Positions 7,897-16,946 of a stretch of 43,164 nt of DNA are shown here, in pieces. A program made the position numbers and the translations under genes. Where the stretch lies: the NCBI GenBank assembly GCA_016933515.1, contig JAFGAV010000017.1, forward strand, positions 1 to 43,164, read 5' to 3'. The notes below the pieces were generated by a model. The model did not search any database and was not told the DNA's origin. It worked only from the letters and a program-made list of their open reading frames with translations. Numbering within the stretch: position 1 is the stretch's first letter; each line of letters starts with the position of its first letter. This DNA comes from Candidatus Aminicenantota bacterium (GTDB lineage: Bacteria > Acidobacteriota > Aminicenantia > Aminicenantales > JAFGAV01).

Positions 7897-8817
7897 ATGA
7901 GTGACCTGAAAGTCGACGTGCGGGCCAACTTGAGAAAAAGAAGCGCCGTGAAGGAAGCGGCCATCAAGGCCTTTTTCTTCGTCAACGGAATCACGGCCGT
8001 CGTCGTTTTGCTCGGCATCTTCGGCCTGTTGCTTTACACGTCCGTTCCGGCCTTCCGTGAGATCGACCTTAAAGAGTTCCTGGGAAGCCCCGCCTGGGAT
8101 CCCACCTCGCCCGAAAAAGCCGAATACGGCATCCTGTCCATGGTTGTCAGCACCTTTCTGGTCACCATCGGCGCTTTGGTCCTCGCCGTTCCCATCGGCC
8201 TCGGCGTGGCCTCCTACCTGTCGGACGTGGCGCATTGGCGGGTGCGTGAGATCGTCAAGCCCGTCGTCGAGATCCTGGCCGGCATCCCTTCCGTGGTCGT
8301 CGGCTTCCTGGGCATCGTCATCTTCGGCCCGGCGATCGCCGGGATTTTCGGTTTGTCCCACGGGCTGAACGCGCTGAACGGCAGCATCCTTCTGGCGATC
8401 ATGTCGCTTCCGACGATCATCAGCATCTCCGAGGATTCCCTGAGCGCCGTTCCCCAGGCTTACGCCGAGGCCTCCCTGGGCCTGGGAGCCACGCGCTGGC
8501 AGACGCTCGTCCGGGTCAAGATCCCGGCCGCCCTCTCGGGCATTATCGCCGCGGTCATGCTGGGGATGGGCCGGGCCATCGGCGAGACGATGACCGTCCT
8601 TATGGCCACGGGCAACGCCCGCTCCTTTCCCACGGGGATCTTTCAGTCCGTGCGGACGATGACGGCCAACATCGCCATCGAACTGGGCGAGGTTCCTTAT
8701 CACACCACGCACTACTACGCCCTGTTCGCCATCGGGCTGGTTCTGTTCATCATCACCTTTTTGGTGAACATGGCCGCCGACATCGTGCTGCGAAAGTATC
8801 AGGAGAGGGAACAGTGA
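7897..8817 (+). CDS. pstC: Phosphate ABC transporter permease PstC
   Basis: Inner-membrane permease subunit of the high-affinity phosphate importer, 306 residues. A first hydrophobic helix (about 27-50, FFFVNGITAVVVLLGIFGLL) is followed by a periplasmic loop containing FLGSPAWDPTSPEKAEYGI. This is typical of PstC and sets it apart from PstA. The binding-protein-dependent permease core follows, with the EAA loop EASLGLGATRWQTL that docks on PstB and the GRAIGETMTVLMATGN segment typical of PstC. The stop overlaps the pstA GTG start by 4 bases, so translation is coupled. The ribosome site is weak, and the start codon is supported by protein length. Confidence 0.94.
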   Translation: MSDLKVDVRANLRKRSAVKEAAIKAFFFVNGITAVVVLLGIFGLLLYTSVPAFREIDLKEFLGSPAWDPTSPEKAEYGILSMVVSTFLVTIGALVLAVPIGLGVASYLSDVAHWRVREIVKPVVEILAGIPSVVVGFLGIVIFGPAIAGIFGLSHGLNALNGSILLAIMSLPTIISISEDSLSAVPQAYAEASLGLGATRWQTLVRVKIPAALSGIIAAVMLGMGRAIGETMTVLMATGNARSFPTGIFQSVRTMTANIAIELGEVPYHTTHYYALFAIGLVLFIITFLVNMAADIVLRKYQEREQ

Positions 8818-9665
8818 AGCGCAAGATTGTCCAGTTTCTGGGCTTCATGCTTCTTCGGGTTTGCCTGTATCTCGTTTTGGCTGTCCTCCTGCTTTTCCTC
8901 TTTGACATCATCCGCAAGGGCGGCGGGGTGATGTCTTGGGAATTCCTCACTCAGGCTCCCCGCCGGGGCATGACCGAAGGGGGCGTCTTTCCGGCCATCG
9001 TCGGCACGTTCCTGGTGACGATGATCACCGCCGTGCTGGCCGTGCCCATGGGCATGTTCGCCGCCATTTATCTCAACGAGTACGCCAGGCAGACGCGCCT
9101 GACGCGGCTCATCCGGCTGGCCATCCGCAATCTCTCGGGCGTGCCGTCGATCGTCTACGGGCTGTTCGGCGTCATCCTGTTCGTCAACATCTTCGCCTTC
9201 GGAACCTCGGTTCTCTCGGCCGGGCTCACGCTCGGCCTCCTGACCCTGCCGTGGACGATCACCGCTTCCGAGGAGGCCCTCAAGACGGTGCCCGATTCCT
9301 ACCGTGAGGGCGCCCTGGCCTTGGGCGCCACCAAGTGGCAGTCGATCCGGACAAACGTCCTGCCCTACGCCGTTCCCGGGATGCTGACCGGAACGGTGCT
9401 CGGGCTGGCCCGGGCGGCGGGCGAGACGGCGCCCATCATGTTCACCGGCGCGGCCTTTTTCCTGCCCGTCCTGCCCAGGTCTCTGGGCGACCAGTTCATG
9501 GCCCTGCCCTATCACCTGTACATCATGGCCACCCAGCACCATAACATTCTCAAGGTCAGGCCCCTGGCTTACGGAACGGCCCTGGTGCTCATCGCTTTGG
9601 TTCTGGGCATGAACATGGCGGCCGTCGTCATCAGATATCGCCTCCGGCGGAAGAGAAGGATGTGA
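8814..9665 (+). CDS. pstA: Phosphate ABC transporter permease PstA
   Basis: Second permease subunit of the Pst importer, 283 residues, with about six membrane helices. It carries [19 protein letters not shown], the PstA counterpart of the periplasmic loop, then [11 protein letters not shown] and the EAA loop [14 protein letters not shown] for contact with Pst[21 protein letters not shown] is the family signature. It starts with GTG inside the pstC stop (GTGA overlap) and ends three bases before the pstB ATG, so the order pstC-pstA-pstB is tightly coupled. Nothing unusual is seen. Confidence 0.94.
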   Translation: MKRKIVQFLGFMLLRVCLYLVLAVLLLFLFDIIRKGGGVMSWEFLTQAPRRGMTEGGVFPAIVGTFLVTMITAVLAVPMGMFAAIYLNEYARQTRLTRLIRLAIRNLSGVPSIVYGLFGVILFVNIFAFGTSVLSAGLTLGLLTLPWTITASEEALKTVPDSYREGALALGATKWQSIRTNVLPYAVPGMLTGTVLGLARAAGETAPIMFTGAAFFLPVLPRSLGDQFMALPYHLYIMATQHHNILKVRPLAYGTALVLIALVLGMNMAAVVIRYRLRRKRRM

Positions 9666-9667
9666 AC

Positions 9668-10429
<762 letters not shown>

Positions 10430-10459
10430 GCCCTCTGAGGAGGGAGACAAGGAGGAGAC

Positions 10460-11152
10460 ATGGAGCGACAGTTCGACGAGGAACTCAAGAATCTCAGGGC
10501 TCTCCTGATGCGCATGGCCTCTCTGGTCGAGGAGTCGATTGCTCAGGCCGTCCGGGCTCTTAAAACGAGCGACGAGAAGGCGGCCCGCGAAGTCCTGGAG
10601 CGCGAGGATGACGTCAACCTCATGGACATCGAGGTCGACGGATCCTGCCTCAGGCTCCTGGCCCTCAAACAGCCCATGGCCGGCGACCTGCGGTTCATCA
10701 CCTCGGCCATGAAGATCGGGGAGGAACTCGAACGCATGGGGGACCTGGCGGTCAATATCGCCGAGCGGACCCTGGAGCTCATCAAGCTCCCGCCCCTCAA
10801 GCCGTTGATCGACATCCCCCGCATGGCCCTTCTGGCCCAGAATATGGTTCGGGACGTGATCACCGCCTTCGTCAACGGGGACGAAAAGCTGGCCCGCGAG
10901 GTTTGCCGCCGGGACGACGAGGTGGACAATCTCAACGATCAGATTTTCCGAGAGCTTTTGACCTATATGATGCAGGATCCGGGAAACATCAGCCGGGCGG
11001 TGGGCTTGATCCTCATCGGGCGGCATTTGGAGCGGATCGCCGATCATGCCACGAACATCGGCGAGGCCGTTTTCTATCTGGTGGAGGGTAAAACGATCAA
11101 GCACCACATCGAGAGCCGCGACGCGCAGAAAGGCAAGGGGGAAAGCCGATAG
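10460..11152 (+). CDS. phoU: Phosphate signalling regulator PhoU
   Basis: PhoU is a helical cytoplasmic protein that couples Pst transporter activity to the PhoR/PhoB-type two-component system and restrains phosphate uptake. The 230 residues contain the two PhoU repeats, each with the metal-binding pattern E-R-x-x-D-x-A-x-N-I: ELERMGDLAVNIAER near 90-105 and HLERIADHATNIGEAV near 190-205. The start has a strong AAGGAGG ribosome site. The stop TAG overlaps the ATA that may start the following glycosyltransferase. No dedicated PhoR/PhoB sits inside this operon. The nearest candidate system is at 27385-30068. Confidence 0.94.
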   Translation: MERQFDEELKNLRALLMRMASLVEESIAQAVRALKTSDEKAAREVLEREDDVNLMDIEVDGSCLRLLALKQPMAGDLRFITSAMKIGEELERMGDLAVNIAERTLELIKLPPLKPLIDIPRMALLAQNMVRDVITAFVNGDEKLAREVCRRDDEVDNLNDQIFRELLTYMMQDPGNISRAVGLILIGRHLERIADHATNIGEAVFYLVEGKTIKHHIESRDAQKGKGESR

Positions 11153-12147
11153 CGCCGTCGACTCCGATTCCCGGAAAAGTTCTTGCTGTTCGGCTGGGAG
11201 GATTGGGCGATCTCCTGACCGCTTTCCCCGCGCTGGCTCTGCTCCGCGACGCCCGCCCCGATTCGGAATTCACTCTTGCGTGCCGGGAAGCTTACGGCCT
11301 CTTTTTCAGAGAGTGCGGTCTGGCGGAGCATGTCGTTTCGGCCGATTCTCCGATGTTGACCGGTTTGTTCGGAGATTGCGAAAAGGGCTCCCCCCGGCTC
11401 GATCCTTGGCTGGCCCGGTTCGATGAAGTCTGGGGCTGGATGAACGGGGGATCGGGGGCCGGATTGGCGCGCTCCCTGGCAGGACACGGCGCGAGGAACG
11501 TCCGAATCATCGGCCCCCCTCGGCGTTCTTCCCCCCGGCCTTTGTACACGCATTATCTGGAAGAAACGGCTCGGGCCGCCGGCTGTCCTTTCCCCGGTGA
11601 AGAAACGAGCAAAGCGTATTGCCGGCTGAAAGCCTGCCGGGGAGACGGGTCCGGAAGGATGTCCGAGGCGTCCGCTCCGGTCATCATTCATCCCGGAAGC
11701 GGCGGAAAAGACAAATGCTGGCCTTTGGAACGGTTTTTGGAGATTGTGCGCCGATTGTCCGCTCGAGGAGCAGAGGGATTGCTGGTCACGGGCGAAGCCG
11801 AGGAACGCATGGCCCCCGCTCTCTGTTCTTTTCGTTTTCCGGACGGCTGGAATTGGATGCGGCGTCCGCCTCTTCGCCGCCTGGCCGAGCTTCTCGCCCG
11901 TTCCCGGTTTTATCTCGGAAACGATTCCGGCGTCACTCACCTCGCTGCGGCCTGCGGCGCGCCGGTCCTGGCGCTGTTCAAGGAGGAAAACGCCGTCTTC
12001 TGGAGGCCGTGTGGAAACGTCGAAATTTTCTCCGCCGAAAAGATCGGGAATATCAGCGTTGATGTCGTCTGGGAAAAAATTTCTCAGCTGAAAACTGCAC
12101 ACAATCGAGTGCAAACAGCCATATCCGTCTTGTTATCAAAAAAATAG
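11149..12147 (+). CDS. Glycosyltransferase family 9 (heptosyltransferase-like)
   Basis: Predicted ADP-heptose-type glycosyltransferase acting on lipopolysaccharide core, about 332 residues. The N-terminal strand-loop KVLAVRLGGLGDLLTAFPAL and the C-terminal donor-site segments HPGSGGKDKCWP and YLGNDSGVTHLAAACGAPV are the GT9 hallmarks. The start is unusual. TTG 11203 would cut off the conserved first strand and the GG of the GGLGD motif. Upstream to the in-frame stop at 11089 there is no ATG, GTG or TTG. The best candidate is ATA 11149, preceded at 6 nt by AAGGGGGA and overlapping the phoU TAG as ATAG. ATT 11167 is an alternative without a ribosome site. The function is inferred from family; LPS is not otherwise visible in the window. 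Confidence 0.78.
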   Translation: MAPSTPIPGKVLAVRLGGLGDLLTAFPALALLRDARPDSEFTLACREAYGLFFRECGLAEHVVSADSPMLTGLFGDCEKGSPRLDPWLARFDEVWGWMNGGSGAGLARSLAGHGARNVRIIGPPRRSSPRPLYTHYLEETARAAGCPFPGEETSKAYCRLKACRGDGSGRMSEASAPVIIHPGSGGKDKCWPLERFLEIVRRLSARGAEGLLVTGEAEERMAPALCSFRFPDGWNWMRRPPLRRLAELLARSRFYLGNDSGVTHLAAACGAPVLALFKEENAVFWRPCGNVEIFSAEKIGNISVDVVWEKISQLKTAHNRVQTAISVLLSKK

Positions 12148-12162
12148 AAGAAAAATAATCGA

Positions 12163-12198
12163 GATATTCACAGGGTTATCCACATTTCTGTGAATATC
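12163..12198. promoter_or_regulatory. DnaA-box cluster inside a perfect 11-bp palindrome
   Basis: Arms GATATTCACAG (12163-12173) and CTGTGAATATC (12188-12198) are exact inverted repeats. Their 14-bp centre contains the consensus DnaA box TTATCCACA (12176-12184). Each arm also holds ATATTCACA, one mismatch from the TTWTNCACA consensus, in opposite orientations. The flanks (about 12130-12160 and 12200-12242) are strikingly AT-rich for this DNA. The site could be a replication origin element, a DnaA-titration or DnaA-regulated site, or an unrelated palindromic operator. The rest of the 12148-12336 gap holds nothing else I recognise. Confidence 0.5.
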
Positions 12199-12336
12199 AT
12201 TTACCAACTCTCTCTTTTTCCTTAAGATACGAAAAAATATTACCGCTTCCGCTCGCTTTCCGGAATCCCCGCCGCAACGATAGCCGGAGGCGGGAGGCAA
12301 GATTCCGTCTTGACCTCGCTGTTTATTTCCTGTTAA

Positions 12337-12834
12337 ATGATTGAAATTGATAATGAAGCGGACGGCGATATGAACGAGGATTCCTGGAAGGAACGGCTGA
12401 GGAACGTTCTGGGCGATTTCGATCTCCTGGAAAAGTGCAAGCGGGACACGCTCGATAATTTTCAGCAGTTTTGTGAATTCATCGCGGAGCCGGCTTTCGA
12501 AAGCCTGCGGCTCGAGTTCCGAAGGCACCGCATCAAAACGTCGTACGGCCGGCTGAAAAAAAGGGCGGTGTATTTTCGAGTGAATTTTCGGAGATCCCGA
12601 GCGGACAATTTTTATTACGTGCTCATCCTGCCGGCGAATGCGGTGGAAATGCGTCTCAGGCTCCTTCTGCGTGGGAGGAGAGCCCCCCATGCGGCCCTTG
12701 AAGACCGGGAAGAGGCGTTCCTGCCCCTTCTTGCACCGTCGGAGGTCATGAAAATCGACCGGGAAGCCTTGATTTTGGACGTCATCACCCGCTATCAGGA
12801 GTTCAATTACCGGGCAAGGACCTCTCCCTGCTGA
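12337..12834 (+). CDS. Hypothetical cytoplasmic protein
   Basis: A 165-residue protein I do not recognise. It is charged, has no signal peptide or membrane segment, and is rich in Arg, Glu and Leu. The N-terminal half looks helical (WKERLRNVLGDFDLLEKCKR). The middle contains an alternating beta-like stretch (AVYFRVNFRRSRADNFYYVL), and a helical tail follows. Translation may begin at ATG 12337 or at ATG 12370 (MNEDSWKERL); neither has a clear ribosome site. It stands alone between the AT-rich DnaA-box region and a convergent transporter gene. Codon use and GC content look like the neighbours, so it is probably a real gene. Confidence 0.6.
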   Translation: MIEIDNEADGDMNEDSWKERLRNVLGDFDLLEKCKRDTLDNFQQFCEFIAEPAFESLRLEFRRHRIKTSYGRLKKRAVYFRVNFRRSRADNFYYVLILPANAVEMRLRLLLRGRRAPHAALEDREEAFLPLLAPSEVMKIDREALILDVITRYQEFNYRARTSPC

Positions 12835-12877
12835 GCGGATCGCCGTCCGGCTCCGCTCCAAACCTCAAGCCTTATCG

Positions 12878-12897
12878 ATCGCCGGTCCTGCGGCGAT
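12878..12897 (+). terminator. Small hairpin between convergent genes
   Basis: Inverted repeat ATCGCCG/CGGCGAT with a 6-base loop, followed by GTTTATT. It sits between the hypothetical gene and the transporter gene on the other strand. A weak intrinsic terminator is possible. Confidence 0.35.
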
Positions 12898-12902
12898 GTT
12901 TA

Positions 12903-14291
12903 TTAGGAATCGGCCTTGACGGCGGATTCCGCCCGTCCGCGGCGAAGCTTGTAGTGTTTGTAGATCATGAGGCTCAAGGAGATCCACAAGAGGACGAATA
13001 CGATATTGAGCACGGCGAATCGCTCGATGGACAGCCCCAGGAACGTCGTGCCGACGAAGACCGCCAGGGCGGCCAGCGCGTCGCCGCCGCGGACGAAAAA
13101 GGTGTCGATGGCCGCCTTGGCCTTGTATTTTTCCTCCCGGGGAGTGACCAGGAACAGGGCGGCCTTGGTCGTGTTCATCAGCGAGTAATCCGTGCCGTTT
13201 TCAAGGGATTTGACCCACTTGACCAGGAGCAGGGTCGCGCCCATGGAGATGAAGGCATAGCCGCCCAGGGCGATGAAGGGCAGGACGAACAGAGCCCCCC
13301 CGACTCCCAGCCACTTGAATATCCTGGAGACCAGGAAAAGCTGAATGACGAGAGCCAGGGTATTGGTCAGGAACTGGTAATCGGAGAAAAACCCGCCGAT
13401 GAAAACCCCCATGGATTCGGCTTTCCCCTGGGCGACGGCGGCCAGGCCGGCCCGGGTGGCGACGTCGGAAATGATGTATTCGCCTATGGTGTTGATGAAA
13501 TTGTAGACCAGGATGGCCAGGGCGATGAAAAAAAGATAGCGTGTCTTGACCACCAGGCTGAATCCGTCGCCCGGCTTGAGGGGCTGAGTCTGGGCCGCCC
13601 GCTCGGGCGGCTCTTCTCCCGGAGAAAAGGCGACCTCCCTTTTGTGGATGAAGACGGCCAGCACGATGCAGGCCAAGAGCAGAGCTCCCGAAAGAAGCAT
13701 CATATTGTAAAGGCCGAGAGGGCCGATGATGAGCTTGGCCACCCGGCTGCCCGCCACGGCCCCTAGGGTGGCGCCGAAGGCGATCAGGGGAAAGATGCGC
13801 TTGCCCGTCTCGGGCGCGTAGAGATCGTTGGCGAACCCCCAAAACTGGGCCACGACCAAGAGGTTGAAGATGCCGATCCAAATAAAAAACACGATGCCCA
13901 TCACTCCGGCGCCGACTCCGGCCAGGTGAAGGACATAGAATACGGCCAGGTTGGAGACGAAAAACAGAGTCACCCAGGTGATCAGTTTGTGCCGGGAAAC
14001 CTTGGACGCCAGCCAGCTGAATCCCAGAATGACGAAGACGAGCAGGACGGCCTGGGCGCCGCTGAGGTAGCTTTTGATCCGGGGAGCGTCCTTGTCAACG
14101 AGGAGCAGCGCCTCCCGGACCGGCTTGATGAGGTAATAGGCCAGAAGGAGGAGAAAGATGTTCAGGGTGAGAAGAAGCGCCTTGGCCGCCTCGCCGGGCC
14201 GGATGTCGGTGAAAAGGCGGAGAAAGGCATAGCCCGGATTCGGCCGGGATGCCGGCGTCCGGTTTTTTTGCGGGTCGTCTGAGCGGGTCAT
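12903..14291 (-). CDS. Npt1/Npt2-type (ATP/ADP translocase-like) membrane transporter
   Basis: A 462-residue inner-membrane protein with about 12 hydrophobic segments, related to the bacterial/plastid nucleotide transporters (Npt/TLC family). Family-type segments include LLLLAYYLIKPVREALLL, the WGFANDLYAPETGKRIFPLI loop with GATLGAVAGS, and SLMNTTKAALFLVTPREEKYK near 365, where PREEKYKAKAAID is the conserved cytoplasmic loop. It ends after the transmembrane core with only a short basic tail, unlike its two HEAT-fused relatives at 19358 and 21832. Proven nucleotide exchangers come mainly from intracellular bacteria and plastids, so a free-living homologue may carry another ligand. AAAGGAGG precedes the ATG. 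It is divergent from the RsbW-like gene. Confidence 0.8.
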   Translation of the reverse strand: MTRSDDPQKNRTPASRPNPGYAFLRLFTDIRPGEAAKALLLTLNIFLLLLAYYLIKPVREALLLVDKDAPRIKSYLSGAQAVLLVFVILGFSWLASKVSRHKLITWVTLFFVSNLAVFYVLHLAGVGAGVMGIVFFIWIGIFNLLVVAQFWGFANDLYAPETGKRIFPLIAFGATLGAVAGSRVAKLIIGPLGLYNMMLLSGALLLACIVLAVFIHKREVAFSPGEEPPERAAQTQPLKPGDGFSLVVKTRYLFFIALAILVYNFINTIGEYIISDVATRAGLAAVAQGKAESMGVFIGGFFSDYQFLTNTLALVIQLFLVSRIFKWLGVGGALFVLPFIALGGYAFISMGATLLLVKWVKSLENGTDYSLMNTTKAALFLVTPREEKYKAKAAIDTFFVRGGDALAALAVFVGTTFLGLSIERFAVLNIVFVLLWISLSLMIYKHYKLRRGRAESAVKADS

Positions 14292-14347
14292 TGTTCCTCC
14301 TTTTGAATCCGTTGGCCGACTGGATTTCCTTGCGAAGGTGCCTCAGT

Positions 14348-14374
14348 CTTATAAAATTCAGCCCCGAAAGTCAA
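14348..14374 (-). promoter_or_regulatory. Promoter for the Npt-type transporter gene
   Basis: On the minus strand, TTGACT (14369-14374) and TATAAG (14348-14353) are 15 bp apart. The -10 is good but the spacer is short. Transcription would begin about 50 nt before the ATG at 14291. Confidence 0.5.
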
Positions 14375-14499
14375 TCCGGACCCGCTGCCGTTTTCTCCCT
14401 CCTTGCGGGCTCAGATCGGGATTGCGGCTGTTTCCGGGACCGGTGTTTTGATAGAATAATCGGCGAACGGACCTCTCGGTCCGGACAAACGGTGAATCG

Positions 14500-14919
14500 G
14501 TGAAGTCGAGGGAAACGAAGCTTTTCGAGGGTGACCTGTCCGGAGTGGAACAGGCCCGCCGCTTTTTTAAAAGTATCGCCGCCCGTCTCGGGCTGACGGA
14601 GGATTTGGCGTTCCAGATCGAACTGGCCCTGGTCGAAGTCTGGACCAACATCGTCCGGCACGCCTACTCCCTGAAGAAGGGGGATTTCCTCGTGTCTTCA
14701 TGGACCGAGGACGACCGCCTGTATTTCGAGGTCCGGGACGACGGCTCCCCCTTCGATCCGCGCGATTTCAAGGAGCCGGACCTGGAGCGTCGTCTGAACG
14801 ACGGCCAACGCGGAGGATTCGGCTGTTTTTTGACCAGCCGCCTTATGGACGGCGTGGCCTACCGCCGTGAAGACGGGAAGAACATCCTGACCCTTTGGAA
14901 AAGGATCCCTCTTTCCTAG
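14500..14919 (+). CDS. RsbW-like anti-sigma factor/serine kinase
   Basis: A 139-residue GHKL-type ATPase domain protein of the RsbW/SpoIIAB class. These bind a sigma factor, or another partner, and phosphorylate a STAS antagonist. Motifs: N-box IELALVEVWTNIVRHAY with Glu46 and Asn50, G1-box VRDDGSPFDP (Asp80), and the G2-like GGFGCFLTSRLMD (105). The length is that of a single-domain anti-sigma kinase. The start is GTG 14500, and earlier in-frame starts are not evident. Its likely partners in the window are the STAS protein at 18977 and the PP2C phosphatase at 24359. No sigma-factor gene is present, so the controlled output is unknown. Confidence 0.85.
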   Translation: MKSRETKLFEGDLSGVEQARRFFKSIAARLGLTEDLAFQIELALVEVWTNIVRHAYSLKKGDFLVSSWTEDDRLYFEVRDDGSPFDPRDFKEPDLERRLNDGQRGGFGCFLTSRLMDGVAYRREDGKNILTLWKRIPLS

Positions 14920-14997
14920 AAATGCGGAAACCGGCCCGCCGCCGCGGAATTTGCGCTGCGGAAGCCGGTGGAGGCGCTCGCCTCTCCCGTCCGGCGG

Positions 14998-15828
14998 TCA
15001 GTAGAAGACTTTGTCCTCCCCGCCCGCGACTTTGATGATCCTGTCGAGTTCCGTGAGGATCAAGTCGCGCCGGATCATGACCGCCGCCACTTCTTCGTCG
15101 GTCAGATACTCGCCTACGGCGGCTTTGACGCTTTCGGCCGTCAAAGCTCTGAGCTTCTCCACGAAGGCCCGCGGCAGCTCCTTCATTTCCCGGGGCCCTT
15201 CCTTGAATTTGTCCGTGTAGATCAGGGATTTGGTGAATTTCTTGCTCGTCCGGAAGGAGCGGGAGTGGTCGATGAGGATGAGCCGCCAGTCCTCAGTGAT
15301 CAGGAAATTGTTTTGGTGGCGGTCTTCGTTGGCGATCAAGTTGTCGAAAGCCCGCTGCAGGTACAAGGCCCGGTTCCACGGGAAGATCTTGTAGGAAGGC
15401 GTCTTGATTTTTTTGGTTTCCTTGTCCCTGAGGCTCATCATCACCTTGGCCCAGATCTGAAGCGAGCCGCGGTTCTCCTTGAAACGGCGCTCGATCGTGG
15501 CCGGCACCATATAGAGCTCCAGGAGCCTGTCCAGGCGGTAGGCCGCCACTTCCCACTTCCAGCTGTCGGGATACCGGCCCGCCCGGACGTCGATCCCCTT
15601 CCACAGGGCGAAATTCTCAAGATCTCCCAGCTTCAACGTCAGTTTCCAGGGGCTGGTCACCGCCTCGCTGCTGACCATCTGCTCCTGGCCCATGATGTCC
15701 GCTTTTTCCAGGAATTCCTCCCATTTCGGCTGTTCCGCCGCTTCCTCGGGAGTGAACTGTGCCGCGGCCGGAGCGGCCAGAATGAGACAGGCGGCGGCCG
15801 CGGCCGTGAAAAAGAGCTGCTTTCTCAT
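14998..15828 (-). CDS. Secreted HipA/FAM20-like kinase homologue, paralogue A
   Basis: A 276-residue protein with a signal peptide ending AAAQ (residue 24). It has the landmarks of atypical kinases of the HipA/FAM20/PI4K group: ALWKG with a candidate ATP-anchoring Lys77, WEVAAYRLDRLLELYMVP with Glu93 (compare the AEIAAFHLDRIL-type helix of FAM20), RGSLQIW, then FDNLIANEDRHQNN with candidate catalytic Asp169 and Asn173/174, and LILIDHSRSF with metal-binding Asp187. The reading as a kinase rests on these motifs only; substrate and activity are unknown. ATG 15828 has AGGAGG at 6 nt, while the upstream GTG 15834 would abut it. It is last of four minus-strand genes behind a secreted PPP-type phosphatase. 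About 30-40% of positions look shared with the next paralogue by eye. Confidence 0.7.
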   Translation of the reverse strand: MRKQLFFTAAAAACLILAAPAAAQFTPEEAAEQPKWEEFLEKADIMGQEQMVSSEAVTSPWKLTLKLGDLENFALWKGIDVRAGRYPDSWKWEVAAYRLDRLLELYMVPATIERRFKENRGSLQIWAKVMMSLRDKETKKIKTPSYKIFPWNRALYLQRAFDNLIANEDRHQNNFLITEDWRLILIDHSRSFRTSKKFTKSLIYTDKFKEGPREMKELPRAFVEKLRALTAESVKAAVGEYLTDEEVAAVMIRRDLILTELDRIIKVAGGEDKVFY

Positions 15829-15945
15829 AATCACCCTCCTTTTTTTGATTCGATTCTATCCGAAATTGCGTCAGGAATCATCAGGCTCAAGCCGGGCGGA
15901 AATCCTTTCGGCGGCCGGAGCAGGGTGCGCGCGAGAGAGCGGGGG

Positions 15946-16782
15946 TCAATACAGCACACGGTCCTCTCCCTGTTCCTTGATCATGAGAGCGATTTCATCC
16001 AGGAGAAGACGCCGGCGGGCCAGGACGGCTTGGATTTCGGTTTCGGTCAGGAACGGTCCGACGGCTTGATCAAGCTTCGCCCGGTCGAGTCCGCGGATGG
16101 CCTCCACCATCGCCCGCGGGAGGAGCCGGAACAGGAACGGGCGCCCGTCATCGCCGGACTTGATTCCGTTCCGTCCGTTCATCAGGCGCTTGAAATGCCG
16201 CCGGGAGGAGCGGAAGGATCGGGAGTGGTCGATGGCAATCGTCCTCCAGTCCTCGGTATAGAGAAGGTTCTGCTGGGTCCGGTCTTCGTTGGCGATCAGG
16301 CTGTCGAAAGCCCGAATGATGTATTTCATTCTGTTGATGCCGTCCCAGGCCGTTTCGGGGACGGGAATCCGCTCCTCCATGACCTTGAGCAGGGAATGCT
16401 TGACCGAGACCCAGAACTGGAGGGAGCCCCGTCGGCCCTGAAATTCCCTTTCGACCGTGGGCGGGATCATGCCCAGTCCGAGGAGCTTGTCGATTTCATA
16501 GGCGGCGATCTCGTATTGCCATCCCTCCAGGAATCCGGATCTCTTGCCCGACGGGTTTTTCCACAATCCCCTGGCTTCCAGACCGTCCTTCCTCAGAGTC
16601 AGGCGAATGGGTTTGGTGACGCCCTCGCCCACTTCCTCCCATTTGACGATTTCGGCCGTCTTCAGGAATTCTTCCCACAGCGGTCTCTCGGCCGCCTCGG
16701 CCGCCGTGAATTGGGCGCCGACCTCCCCGGCCGCGACGAGGAAAACAAGAACGAAAGGCCAAGCTCGGATTCGCATTTTCAT
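15946..16782 (-). CDS. Secreted HipA/FAM20-like kinase homologue, paralogue B
   Basis: A 278-residue paralogue of the 14998-15828 protein. The signal peptide ends GAQ, and the mature start FTAAEAAERPLWEEFL nearly repeats that of paralogue A. Key residues are all present: Lys75 in RGLWKN, Glu91 in YEIAAYEIDKLLGLGMIP, RRGSLQFW, Asp167 and Asn172 in DSLIANEDRTQQN, and Asp185 in TIAIDHSRSF. The His after the catalytic Asp-Arg in A is Thr here. The C-terminal helix ends DRVLY, as in A (DKVFY). ATG 16782 has GGAGG upstream; the frame stays open to 16950, but that stretch lacks a ribosome site and would mask the signal peptide. It probably acts in the periplasm or outside the cell. Confidence 0.7.
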   Translation of the reverse strand: MKMRIRAWPFVLVFLVAAGEVGAQFTAAEAAERPLWEEFLKTAEIVKWEEVGEGVTKPIRLTLRKDGLEARGLWKNPSGKRSGFLEGWQYEIAAYEIDKLLGLGMIPPTVEREFQGRRGSLQFWVSVKHSLLKVMEERIPVPETAWDGINRMKYIIRAFDSLIANEDRTQQNLLYTEDWRTIAIDHSRSFRSSRRHFKRLMNGRNGIKSGDDGRPFLFRLLPRAMVEAIRGLDRAKLDQAVGPFLTETEIQAVLARRRLLLDEIALMIKEQGEDRVLY

Positions 16783-16946
16783 CCCCGCCTCCCGGACACG
16801 CTTGTCTTCACCGTGAGCTTTGGGGCTATCATAGTCAAGACAAAAAAAAATTGCAAACAATCGGCCGGCGCCGGGGCGCCGCCGCTTTTTTTCTGTGCGC
16901 GCGGTCGTTCGGGGGATTCCGGACGTCTGCGCACCGAGGAGGGAGG

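Noticed and set aside
14971..14984. GAGGCG/CGCCTC inverted repeat between convergent genes as a terminator
   Set aside because: The loop is only two bases and no T-run follows on either strand.
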